Under the pieces are notes generated by a model. It was not told where the DNA came from. It made no database searches and saw only the letters and a program-made list of their open reading frames with translations. This document shows positions 34,391 through 43,377 of a stretch of DNA of 48,144 nt, one piece after another; position 1 is the first letter of the stretch; every line of letters begins with the position of its first letter. The translations under genes were made by a program, and so were the position numbers. Source of the DNA: Fibrobacterota bacterium (GTDB taxonomy: Bacteria; Fibrobacterota; Chitinivibrionia; Chitinivibrionales; Chitinispirillaceae); assembly GCA_023436145.1 (NCBI GenBank), contig JAEZKP010000061.1, positions 1 to 48,144 on the forward strand, in the 5' to 3' direction.

Positions 34391-35665
34391 ATGAAAAAGT
34401 TTTTACTGATCGCAACTGTCATTGCAGTAAATGTCTTTGCTGAGGATAATGTCAGATTTATTTTTGAGAATGGTTTCGGAGCCAGAGCTTTTTCCCTGGC
34501 CAATAATTATGTAGCTTTATCCAATGATTTATCGGCTATATACTGGAATCCGGCTGCGCTGTCATTTTCTCTAGTAAGGGAGTTTCAGGTTTCCTTTGAT
34601 GCATCATCGCTTGATGGTGTGTCTACTTTTTCTGCTGACCGGCAGACTTCTAGAATGAACCGCTTAAAAATTTCCAATGCTGGTATGATGTATTCCTTTC
34701 CTGCGACTCAGGGAGGGCTGACCATCGCATTCTCTTACAGTAATCCCTTTGTATTTGATGATGTTTCTAATGCAAATGTAAGCTTTAATTATTACAGCCA
34801 GAATTTCAGTATAGGTGAAAAACTGAGGACATCGGGTGGGTTAAAATACTTAAGTGGTGGTTTCGGGCTTCAGGTGGCACCTCGTTTTGCAATTGGAACC
34901 ACAGTATCTTTTGTATACGGGAATGAGGATCTGGAACGTATTACTGACACATATGATGGTTATTATGATGTTTCAGAAATATATGGTATTGATGGTAAGT
35001 ACGCAGGGTATGATGTCAGATTGGGAGCTTTTTACAAAGACGATATTCTGAGTGCGGGTTTAAGGTTCACTTTTCCTCAGGTGATAAGATTTACGGAGAA
35101 AGATAATGATAAATATATTGTTTCATCTCCTGATATTAATCCGCAGTACTCAGAATATAGTGACAAGTACAAAGGGAAAATGTATTCTTCATATAGTGGA
35201 GCCGCAGGTGTCAGTTTGTCTTTACCTTTACTTACCATATCGGCTGAAGGGCGTGCGGTATTTCCCTTTGGATTTATGTTCCCGTCTGAGGACATCCCCG
35301 GCAGTTCTCAAGCCAACTATTTCAAAGTTGGTGGTGGGCTGGGACTGGAATTGCCGGTTCCAAAGATGCCAATATTGATTCGGGCTGGGTATTCCATTGA
35401 TGAAGTTGATTTTCACCGATTTATCAGCAAGTATAATAATGAAGATATTATATGGAATGATGATAATTTCATTGTAGATCAGGATAGACACCAGATGTCA
35501 ACTGGAATCGTGTTTTTCAGCAGTAACGTGTCTTTGGACATTGCATATAGCTATTCTATGTGGAAGATTGTGCAGAAAGTCAACCATGATGGAGTATTTG
35601 CGGGAAATCTATATCAGGATTATTCTCAGCATAAACTCATGGCTTCTCTGTCTTTTAGATATTAG
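34391..35665 (+). CDS. PorV-like outer-membrane beta-barrel protein (FadL/UPF0164 superfamily)
   Basis: 424 residues from the ATG at 34391 (site TAGGA just upstream, overlapping the previous stop region); an earlier frame start lies inside the lipoprotein gene. Signal peptide MKKFLLIATVIAVNVFAED. Next is the hallmark FGARAFSLANNYVALSNDLSAIYWNPAAL, typical of PorV/OmpP1/FadL-type barrels, then ~14 amphipathic strands ending ...HKLMASLSFRY with a C-terminal aromatic residue. In T9SS, PorV carries substrates to the PorU sortase at the cell surface. The PorU-like gene lies about 8 kb downstream, not adjacent as in many Bacteroidetes. It could instead be one of several PorV/P-like paralogues. Confidence 0.72.
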   Translation: MKKFLLIATVIAVNVFAEDNVRFIFENGFGARAFSLANNYVALSNDLSAIYWNPAALSFSLVREFQVSFDASSLDGVSTFSADRQTSRMNRLKISNAGMMYSFPATQGGLTIAFSYSNPFVFDDVSNANVSFNYYSQNFSIGEKLRTSGGLKYLSGGFGLQVAPRFAIGTTVSFVYGNEDLERITDTYDGYYDVSEIYGIDGKYAGYDVRLGAFYKDDILSAGLRFTFPQVIRFTEKDNDKYIVSSPDINPQYSEYSDKYKGKMYSSYSGAAGVSLSLPLLTISAEGRAVFPFGFMFPSEDIPGSSQANYFKVGGGLGLELPVPKMPILIRAGYSIDEVDFHRFISKYNNEDIIWNDDNFIVDQDRHQMSTGIVFFSSNVSLDIAYSYSMWKIVQKVNHDGVFAGNLYQDYSQHKLMASLSFRY

Positions 35666-35723
35666 GGAGAGGATTGAAGAAAGAAGGGTAGAATATAACT
35701 TTCAGAAGAAGAATCAGTTTTAA

Positions 35724-36182
35724 ATGAAAAAAGTGGAAATATTCAGTGATGGTGCCTGCTCAGGAAATCCAGGTCCTGGAGGATACGGGGTTATTCTCCG
35801 GTTTAACGGAGTTGAAAAAGAGATATCCGGGGGGTACAAAAACACTACCAACAACCGTATGGAGTTGATGGGGGCAATTGTTGGATTGGAATCGCTAAAA
35901 GAACCCTGTGAAGTGACTCTGGTTACCGATTCTCAATATCTGGTTAATGCAATTGAGAAGGGGTGGGCACGCAAATGGAGAGCTTGCGGATGGATGAGAA
36001 ACAGTAAAGAGAAAGCATTGAATTCTGATTTATGGGAAAGGCTTCTGAGGGTTCTGGAGAAACACAGGGTCCGTTTTCAATGGATAAGGGGGCATGCAGG
36101 CCATTCAGAAAACGAACGTTGTGATCGATTAGCAGTAAAGGCTGCATCCGGAAATGATCTTGCTGAGGATAAACGCTCATGA
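35724..36182 (+). CDS. rnhA: Ribonuclease HI
   Basis: 152 residues. All catalytic positions are present: Asp9 in SDGACSGNPGPGG, Glu47 in NRMELMGA, Asp69 in VTDSQYL, His124 in RGHAGHSENE and Asp134 in CDRLA. The basic-protrusion region (WARKWRACGWMRN) is present. It cleaves RNA in RNA-DNA hybrids (R-loops, Okazaki primers). The ribosome-binding site is weak. Its stop overlaps the next start (ATGA). Confidence 0.97.
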   Translation: MKKVEIFSDGACSGNPGPGGYGVILRFNGVEKEISGGYKNTTNNRMELMGAIVGLESLKEPCEVTLVTDSQYLVNAIEKGWARKWRACGWMRNSKEKALNSDLWERLLRVLEKHRVRFQWIRGHAGHSENERCDRLAVKAASGNDLAEDKRS

Positions 36183-36931
36183 AACCAGAGGTGGTAATTA
36201 TCGGGATGGCTCCTGATAATTATTGCTATCTGTTAAAGAACGGTAATGATGTCGTAGTGATTGACCCATCTGAATCTGATTTGGTTATTGCAGAGTTAGA
36301 AAAACAGAAATTAAATCTGCGTATGATTCTGGCGACTCACCATCACAGTGATCACACTGCAGGAATACCGGACCTGAAAAAAAAGACGGGGGCGTTGGTT
36401 TGTGGAGGCGACAAGCGTATAATCTCTGTCGATAAAGTCTTTGGAAATGGTGATACATTTTCATTGGGTGGTATTGAGATTGAGGTTATGGGGATGCCCG
36501 GGCACACCAGAAATCAGGTTGCTTATTATCTTTCCCAGAGCAGGATGGTTTTTACTGGTGACACACTCTTCGGAGCAGGTTGCGGAAGAATTTTCGAGGG
36601 TTCTCCTGAGCAATTGTATCAATCGCTTATCAGGCTTTCTGAGCTTCCAGAAGAGACTCTGGTTTATTTCGGACATGAGTACACTCTGGAAAATCTGGAA
36701 TTTGCTGCTATGGTTGATGCAGATAATGAAGATGTAAAAAGCAGACTAAGGCAGGTTAGGCTTTTGCGATCAAAGGGTAATATAACTGTTCCATCCACAA
36801 TTGAACTGGAAAAAAGAACAAATCCTTTTTTGAGAGCACACACTTTAGCCATTAGAAAGTATCTGGACATGGTAGACAGGTCACCTGTGGCGGTATTTGC
36901 GGAACTAAGAAAGAGAAAAAACAGATTCTGA
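36179..36931 (+). CDS. gloB: Glyoxalase II-like metallo-beta-lactamase hydrolase
   Basis: 250 residues, the GloB length. Metal-binding THHHSDH at 53-59, GHTRNQVAYYL, FTGDTLFGAGCGRIFEG and YFGHEYTLENLEFA match hydroxyacylglutathione hydrolases. The C-terminal ~80 residues (RTNPFLRAHT) correspond to the helical substrate-binding domain of true GloB rather than generic MBL proteins. It hydrolyses S-lactoyl-glutathione or a related thioester to D-lactate; the thiol in this organism is not known. Translationally coupled to rnhA by a 4-base overlap. Confidence 0.88.
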   Translation: MKPEVVIIGMAPDNYCYLLKNGNDVVVIDPSESDLVIAELEKQKLNLRMILATHHHSDHTAGIPDLKKKTGALVCGGDKRIISVDKVFGNGDTFSLGGIEIEVMGMPGHTRNQVAYYLSQSRMVFTGDTLFGAGCGRIFEGSPEQLYQSLIRLSELPEETLVYFGHEYTLENLEFAAMVDADNEDVKSRLRQVRLLRSKGNITVPSTIELEKRTNPFLRAHTLAIRKYLDMVDRSPVAVFAELRKRKNRF

Positions 36932-36967
36932 TTTGTCACAGGACTTCCTGCTATAGAATCCCCAAGC

Positions 36968-38686
36968 CTAAAAATCCTTTTCTTGAGGCATATCAACTTC
37001 TTTAGAAGTTTGAAATTTAAATTCTCCGCTTTTATGAATAACATATATTCTATCGCCAATGGCTTTTAGCTGTGGCAGGTCATCCGGATATCGGTTTTTC
37101 AATATATTGATAAGGCAGATTGCTTTTTCCAGTCCATCTCCTCTCTGAAAATTCCAGACTTCATCTGGTTGGGCAAGCCTGGAAACTCCCGGATAAATCG
37201 AGGTGCTTTCAAAGGAGCTGAGTTTATTAAATGCGTCCTTTACAGACAAGTTGACGGTGTTATGAATGGATACAGGATTTCTCTCCAGCGCTGCCTTTAG
37301 AAATGGTTTCCAGGGAGAATTTTTCAGATCGCGGAAGGCTGTTATGGCTAGGTCTGCGGTTATGTTTTTATCACGAAGTTTATATACTCGGGCTATGGCT
37401 TCTTCTGCACTTGTAATATTATCAAGGTTAAGCGGAGTCATGCTCTCCCGGTTTTTACTGCTGACTGGAAGGTTTGGATTGGTTTTGCAGAAATTTTTAA
37501 GGTCCTGAATCACTTTGTCAATAGAGAGGCAGTTGTTGCACATGTGTTGTTTTAGTTTTTCCACCATGGATGAATCATCTATGGAAACATGCATGTTTTT
37601 AAAAAAAGCCTCCAGATCAGAGAGCATAATCCGTTCGGGAAGCGGAGAGGTATAGAATTCATCTTCCTCAATTTCGTGAAGCAGGTTATTCATAGTGGAA
37701 TCACCAACGCGCGATTTGCTGGAATGCTCATACTGATACACTTTCTCAGCTTCTATATATCGGGGTTTACCACAGCAGTTATGTGAGATCTGGAAACATT
37801 TCTGAAGATAGCTGTGGTGACGAAGGAAATTAGCCAGAATTTCAAAATTTATATCTGTTCTAAGGAATTTTGTGAGTTTATTTCTGAAATGAGAATAACT
37901 GGATGGAGAAATTGTAGCGTTATCATAGAGAGTGTGAATATAGCCGGTACTATTTGCTACGATGGTAACCTTTTCGTTTTCCAGGGCACGGCGAGCTTTA
38001 GCTGTGAGTTCAGTGCCGTTAAACCACATGGTTTTGGTGACAATCCGCCGGTTATTGGTGAGTACGCCATCTCCAATGTCCAGAAAATTCTGTGAGTGAA
38101 GCGGAGTGGCCATCATGTAAATGTCATTCAGTGATATTTCTGCAACCACTGCGGCACTGGCAGCATAGAGTGCTGCCAACGACACACATTCACCTGCTCC
38201 GGTGGGGTAACCTTCTTTGAATCTGAATGCTTCCATAGCTTCCAGTGTTTCAGTTTTCCAGTATGGTATAACATTGGATGTATACTTATCCAGACCGAAG
38301 TGTTTTCTGATGTCAATGTCAAAGTAGTATTTGTCTCCTTCATATCCAAAAAGCGCATTACTTTGAGATAAAATGGATTCGTTAATAAATGCACTAAATC
38401 TGGAAAGTTCTTTCTCTTTGGTAGTTAACCCCCAGGTGTCAAGATCGAGATTGAAGGCAAAATGATCCATTATGTACTGCTTAAGTCTTTGAACTCGTTT
38501 CAGTGGACTTGCTTTGTCCATTTTGCTGAACCAGGGGTCGTTTTTCCACTGCCATAACCTTGGTGACATAATGTTTGCCATAACAAGTGAGAGCATCAGT
38601 TCCGGGAATATGAAAACCTCCATGTCAGAGAGGGTTACTGCTGAAGAGTATTTTTCTACTGACAGTGGATCATTCTCATTGTACAT
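36968..38686 (-). CDS. Tandem transglutaminase-like protein, second copy apparently inactive
   Basis: 572 residues; ATG 10 bases after GGAG. Residues ~60-210 hold a transglutaminase-like core: GAGECVSLAAL with the candidate nucleophile Cys167, then TPLHSQNFLDIGDG with His197 and Asp204/206. A second similar core at ~425-560 has PDEVWNFQRGDGLEKAICL, the usual RGDCxxKA block with Gly518 where the cysteine should be. This is followed by DRIYVIHKSG with a His551. No signal peptide. In between are cysteine pairs (CCGK, CNNC). Transglutaminase-like folds act as proteases, amidases or cross-linkers. I cannot name the substrate. Divergent from the large activase gene, with 181 A/T-rich bases between. 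Confidence 0.6.
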   Translation of the reverse strand: MYNENDPLSVEKYSSAVTLSDMEVFIFPELMLSLVMANIMSPRLWQWKNDPWFSKMDKASPLKRVQRLKQYIMDHFAFNLDLDTWGLTTKEKELSRFSAFINESILSQSNALFGYEGDKYYFDIDIRKHFGLDKYTSNVIPYWKTETLEAMEAFRFKEGYPTGAGECVSLAALYAASAAVVAEISLNDIYMMATPLHSQNFLDIGDGVLTNNRRIVTKTMWFNGTELTAKARRALENEKVTIVANSTGYIHTLYDNATISPSSYSHFRNKLTKFLRTDINFEILANFLRHHSYLQKCFQISHNCCGKPRYIEAEKVYQYEHSSKSRVGDSTMNNLLHEIEEDEFYTSPLPERIMLSDLEAFFKNMHVSIDDSSMVEKLKQHMCNNCLSIDKVIQDLKNFCKTNPNLPVSSKNRESMTPLNLDNITSAEEAIARVYKLRDKNITADLAITAFRDLKNSPWKPFLKAALERNPVSIHNTVNLSVKDAFNKLSSFESTSIYPGVSRLAQPDEVWNFQRGDGLEKAICLINILKNRYPDDLPQLKAIGDRIYVIHKSGEFKFQTSKEVDMPQEKDF

Positions 38687-38867
38687 CTTTGGTTTGCTCC
38701 TTAATTGGAATAATCGATTAAATAACTTATATTTATTAATTCTGTTTAATTCATCAAATCAAAATTGGTACTGAAAATATATTTTTATCTAGTTACTGGC
38801 ATTATTTTTGCGATTCTCCGAACGCTGAAAAACATCTATTACCTATCATCCGCCGAAAAGAGACCAG

Positions 38868-41800
38868 ATGAAAACTTTAGGAATATGTTTCGGTTCAACT
38901 ACAATTCAATGTGTTGAAATTAGTCTTGAGCAGAATAATCCACAAATTATTCAAGTCAACAGAATTACCCATGAAGGTAATCCCAGAGATGCTTTTTTAA
39001 AATTTCTGAATAGTATTTCTATTCAGGAGATTGATAGGGTGGTTGTTACTGGACGTTCATTCAGAAACAGTATCAAACTAACTTCAATTTCTGAACCACA
39101 GGCTCTGGAATCTGCCATCAAAGAGCAATACAAAACTGGTTCTTATCCTGAAATGCTGATCAGTTCTGGGGGTGAAACGCAGTTGGTTTATCTCATTGAT
39201 AAGAATGGGTGTATCAGCGCAGTTCATTCTGGTAATAAATGTGCCTCAGGAACTGGTGAGTTTTTTCTTCAGCAGGTCAGAAGAATGGGGCTGACGCTGG
39301 AAGAGGCGGTAAAAATGGCTTCTGTTGGTGTTCCTCACAAGATTGCCGGCAGGTGCAGTGTATTTTGCAAGAGCGACTGTACTCATGCACTAAACAAGGG
39401 TGAACCCAGGGAGAATGTTGCTGCTGGATTATGTTTGATGATGGCTGATAAGATAAGTGATCTGGTCAAGGATATTGAGTGTGAAAGAGTCGCTCTTATC
39501 GGAGGAGGATCTCTAAATATTGCTATGGTGAAAATCCTCAGATCACGTTTTGGGCAGCTGGACATCCCTGATCATGCGGAATGCTTCGAAGCTTATGGTG
39601 CAGCTCTTTGGGCTCTGGATAATGAATGTCTGAAACTTCCATCAAACCCTGATGAGCTTTTTAGAAATCAAACCAACTCGTTTGGAGTACATCGACCGTT
39701 GAAGGAAGCACTCGATCTGGTTGATTTTAAAAAATTCAGCAGAGGCTCGGTTCAATCGGCTCAGAATTGTGTTCTGGGACTGGATGTAGGTTCCACTACC
39801 ACAAAGGCTGTGCTGATAGATAAGGATGATTCCAATATCCTGGCTTCTGTTTACCTGCGCACCAATGGTGATCCAGTAAATGCAGCACGGAACTGCTATA
39901 GAGCAATCCTGGAGCAGATTGGTGATAACCCGCTTAAAATCGAGGGATTGGGAGTAACTGGTTCTGGAAGGCAGATCGCTGCTCTTCATGCATTGACTGA
40001 AAATGTTATAAACGAAATCGTTGCACATGCTACTGCTGCTGCTTTCTTTGATAAGGATGTAGATACAATTTTCGAAATTGGCGGGCAGGATGCAAAATAT
40101 ACCTACTTAACCAATGGCGTGCCCTCAGATTATGCCATGAATGAAGCATGTAGCGCAGGTACAGGATCTTTCCTGGAGGAATCTGCCAGAGAGTCTTTGA
40201 ATGTACTCACTGAGCAGATTGGGGATTTGGCTCAGCAGGGGCTCAATCCTCCAAATTTCACTGATCAGTGTTCTGCTTTTATCTCCAGCGACATAAAAAT
40301 TGCCAGTCAGGAAGGTGTGGGAAAAAATGATCTGCTGGCAGGCTTGGTTTACTCAATATGTTTAAACTATCTTAATCGGGTTAAAGGTTTCCGTCCTGTG
40401 GGAAAAAAGATTTTTATGCAAGGGGGGGTATGCTATAACCGGGCAGTTCCTTTGGCTATGGCCTCGCTTATGAATTGCAAAATCATTGTTCCTCCGGATC
40501 CGGGGTTGATGGGGGCGTTCGGAGTTGCTCTGGAGGTTAAAAAACGGATAAATTCCAAAATCTCAGAACCTCAGTCATTTGATCTCAAGGCATTAATTAA
40601 CCGGGAAGCCATACGAGAGAACAGTTTTATTTGTGCAGGGGGCACTGAAAAGTGTGATCGTAAATGTGAAATCTCAAAAATCCGCATTGATGACACAATG
40701 TTTCCTTTTGGTGGGGTTTGTAACAAGTATTATAATCTGAGATTGAATAAAAAGATAGACACCAGTCAATATGATCTGGTCGCGTTACGTCAAAAATTAA
40801 CTTATGAAAAATACGGGGTTGTTTCGCCCATCAGAAATATCAATCAGGATAAGCCGGAAAGAACGGTTGGTATACTCAGGTCATTTCTTACCCACTCTGT
40901 TTTTCCCCTTTATTCCAACTTTTTTGACCAGTTAGGATTCAGGGTGGTTTTATCTGATGAAATTGATCCTGAAGGAATTTCAAGAATCGAGGCTGCTTTT
41001 TGTCTTCCTGCTGAAATAACCCACGGCAGCTTTTTTAACTTGCTAAAAAAGAAGCCGGATTACATCTTTATTCCTCAGATCATGCAGCTTCCCGTTCCCA
41101 ATGTCGAGACTTACAGCAGAATGTGTGTCTTTGTTCAGGGAGAGCCGTATTATCTTAAAGTCACTTTTCGCAAAGAGATTGAGCAGTCGCCTTCAGTTTT
41201 GCTCTCTCCAGTCCTGAAGCTGGAGAAAGGGTATGAAGCAGCAGAAGATACTCTGGTCGAAATGATGAAAAAAATCGGTGTACCGGAAAAAAAGACCAGA
41301 AAAGCGTACCGGTTTGCGTGCAGGAAACAATATGATTTTGAGAAAGAATTGCTTGAGATCGGCCGAAAAACTCTTAAATACCTGGATGATCATCCGGAAA
41401 TGTCCGGAATCGTTCTTTTTGGCAGACCTTACAATGCTTTTGCAGATGATGCAAACATGGGGATTCCTCACAAAGTGGCATCCAGAGGATATTATATCAT
41501 ACCTCACGACATGATTCCTTCTTCTCATGTCAATGTCCATCAGAAAATGTTCTGGGCTACAGGTCAGAAAATCATGAAATCAGCTCAGATTGTCAAAGAA
41601 CGTAAAAACCTCTTCGGTTTCTATATCACAAACTTTTCGTGTGGCCCGGATTCTTTTCTTTTAGGCTATTTCCGAAGGTTAATGGGTTCAAAACCATCTC
41701 TTACTCTCGAGTTGGACCAGCATACTGCCGATGCAGGAATTGACACCAGAATTGAAGCTGCACTTGACATAATATCCAGCTACCGGAAACTGGGTATCGA

Positions 41801-43265
41801 AAATACAAAAGATCTCTCTTTTAGGGCTGCCAAAGTTATTAAAAAGAAGAATTTAAAGGTAATCTCTTCTCAGGGTGTAGAATATGATTTAACTGATCCT
41901 CACGTGGAAGTTGTTTTACCATCAATGGGCAGATATGGCACAGAGGTGGTTGCTGCAATTTTCAAATCGATGGGGATTAAAGGAAAAGCTCTGCCGATTG
42001 CGGATAAAAATGTGCTTCTCGAAGGACGGAAAAACACTACATGTAAAGAATGTCTGCCCTATATCCTTACCACCGGATCATTTCTTGAATATATCCGGCA
42101 AAAAAAAGAGACTGATACCGTAACTTTGTTTTTCCTGCCCACTGGGGGTGGACCATGCAGGCTGGGGCAGTATTGTGTCGCTTTGGAACATCTGATAGAA
42201 AAAAGACAGATCTCTGATGCTGCTGTTTTTACCTTAACAGATGAAAATAGTTATGGTGGCATGGGTGCGCGTACACTTCTCAAGTCCTGGATCGGAATCA
42301 TTGTCTCAGATGTCTTCAGCGATATTAAAAGTGTGCTCAGGGTTGCTGCTAAGGATAAAGTTGCTGCTCTTAATGAGTTGGAATCCCTATGGCAGGAGCT
42401 GCTGAGCTTTTTTGAAGGAAAGCTGTCAATCCGGTTTACGACTCTTTTGGAAAATATTGCTTCGCGGCTCTCTTTAATCCCTCTGAATAAAGATCCTCAT
42501 AAATTACCTGTAATCTCGTTAATCGGCGAGATATATGTACGCAGAGAGGAATTTTCCAGAAAGAATATAGTCGATTACCTTGAAGAGCATGGGTTTGCAA
42601 TCAGAGTCGCACCGATTGCAGAATACATGTGTTATAGCAATTATGTTTTGAATTCCGGTTTGTCAGAGAGACAATTCTCTTTAAAAGAACAGTTACGGTT
42701 GAGACTTACTTCCCAGGTTCAGGAATGGTGGGAATATCATATCAAAACCATTATGGCCAGAAGCGGTCTATATAATTTTGAAATGATTGATGTTGCCAAA
42801 ACCATTAAAGGCGTGAGCCATCTGGTAAATGAAAATTTTCGGGGAGAAGCGATTCTTACAGTTGGCCTGGGATTACGGGAAATTCTAAATGATTCATGTG
42901 GAGTAATCTCCATAGGTCCTTTTGGATGCATGCCCTCCAGAGTTGCAGAGGCGATTCTGAAAAAAGAGATGAATGTGGAGGGTAAAAAACGGATGCAGGG
43001 ACGCCAGGAGCAGAATCTGAATTTTTCTGAATTAGATAATTTTCCTTTTCTGGCTATTGAAACCGATGGCTCGCCTTTCCCACAATTGATCGAAGCTAAT
43101 TTGGAAGCATTCGTTCTGCAGGCCAGAAGAACTCACAACCTCATCCTTCATAAAAGGAAAAATCATCACAGTCCTACCCATAAAAACTTTCCAGTCCGTT
43201 TATATGATCTGGTAGTCGGTAATGGTAAAAATTTAAAGGATAAAAAAAAGAGAATATCTACTTAA
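38868..43265 (+). CDS. Giant acyl-CoA dehydratase activase (two BadF/BcrA-type ATPase domains + DUF2229 + HgdB-like region)
   Basis: 1465 residues; ATG after AAGAG. Two ASKHA ATPase modules of the 2-hydroxyacyl-CoA dehydratase activase type occur in series. The first (about 1-245) opens ICFGSTTIQCVEI and has Cys125 (NKCASGTGEFF) and Cys163 (GRCSVFC). The second (about 300-555) opens LDVGSTTTKAVLID and has Cys428 (ACSAGTGSFLEE) and Cys468 (DQCSAF). Each Cys pair is where activases bind a shared 4Fe-4S cluster at the dimer interface. Residues ~665-880 match DUF2229, and the C-terminal third resembles HgdB-type dehydratase subunits (CKECLPYI, FLPTGGGPCRLGQY). Such fused proteins are common in anaerobes but have no established reaction. 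No separate dehydratase subunits occur here. Confidence 0.88.
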   Translation: MKTLGICFGSTTIQCVEISLEQNNPQIIQVNRITHEGNPRDAFLKFLNSISIQEIDRVVVTGRSFRNSIKLTSISEPQALESAIKEQYKTGSYPEMLISSGGETQLVYLIDKNGCISAVHSGNKCASGTGEFFLQQVRRMGLTLEEAVKMASVGVPHKIAGRCSVFCKSDCTHALNKGEPRENVAAGLCLMMADKISDLVKDIECERVALIGGGSLNIAMVKILRSRFGQLDIPDHAECFEAYGAALWALDNECLKLPSNPDELFRNQTNSFGVHRPLKEALDLVDFKKFSRGSVQSAQNCVLGLDVGSTTTKAVLIDKDDSNILASVYLRTNGDPVNAARNCYRAILEQIGDNPLKIEGLGVTGSGRQIAALHALTENVINEIVAHATAAAFFDKDVDTIFEIGGQDAKYTYLTNGVPSDYAMNEACSAGTGSFLEESARESLNVLTEQIGDLAQQGLNPPNFTDQCSAFISSDIKIASQEGVGKNDLLAGLVYSICLNYLNRVKGFRPVGKKIFMQGGVCYNRAVPLAMASLMNCKIIVPPDPGLMGAFGVALEVKKRINSKISEPQSFDLKALINREAIRENSFICAGGTEKCDRKCEISKIRIDDTMFPFGGVCNKYYNLRLNKKIDTSQYDLVALRQKLTYEKYGVVSPIRNINQDKPERTVGILRSFLTHSVFPLYSNFFDQLGFRVVLSDEIDPEGISRIEAAFCLPAEITHGSFFNLLKKKPDYIFIPQIMQLPVPNVETYSRMCVFVQGEPYYLKVTFRKEIEQSPSVLLSPVLKLEKGYEAAEDTLVEMMKKIGVPEKKTRKAYRFACRKQYDFEKELLEIGRKTLKYLDDHPEMSGIVLFGRPYNAFADDANMGIPHKVASRGYYIIPHDMIPSSHVNVHQKMFWATGQKIMKSAQIVKERKNLFGFYITNFSCGPDSFLLGYFRRLMGSKPSLTLELDQHTADAGIDTRIEAALDIISSYRKLGIENTKDLSFRAAKVIKKKNLKVISSQGVEYDLTDPHVEVVLPSMGRYGTEVVAAIFKSMGIKGKALPIADKNVLLEGRKNTTCKECLPYILTTGSFLEYIRQKKETDTVTLFFLPTGGGPCRLGQYCVALEHLIEKRQISDAAVFTLTDENSYGGMGARTLLKSWIGIIVSDVFSDIKSVLRVAAKDKVAALNELESLWQELLSFFEGKLSIRFTTLLENIASRLSLIPLNKDPHKLPVISLIGEIYVRREEFSRKNIVDYLEEHGFAIRVAPIAEYMCYSNYVLNSGLSERQFSLKEQLRLRLTSQVQEWWEYHIKTIMARSGLYNFEMIDVAKTIKGVSHLVNENFRGEAILTVGLGLREILNDSCGVISIGPFGCMPSRVAEAILKKEMNVEGKKRMQGRQEQNLNFSELDNFPFLAIETDGSPFPQLIEANLEAFVLQARRTHNLILHKRKNHHSPTHKNFPVRLYDLVVGNGKNLKDKKKRIST

Positions 43266-43279
43266 TAGGTATTCTCTTT
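43247..43279 (+). terminator. Hairpin overlapping the activase stop codon
   Basis: AAAGAGAATA (43247-43256) is the exact inverse of TATTCTCTTT (43270-43279), with a 13-nt loop containing the stop codon region (CTTAATAGG). The left flank is a run of A, the right flank TTTA. It could stop transcription from either side, but the U tract on the plus strand is short. Confidence 0.45.
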
Positions 43280-43377
43280 AGCATGACTACACATCTTTTT
43301 AGAAATATCGAACGGAAATTATTATTTTGGGATTAGAAGACGTATAGTTTGGTCAACTTTTCCATTGGTTTTCTACT

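Noticed and set aside
36932..36967. Terminator between gloB and the transglutaminase-like gene
   Set aside because: CAGGA/TCCTG pairing has a 2-nt loop and no U tract.
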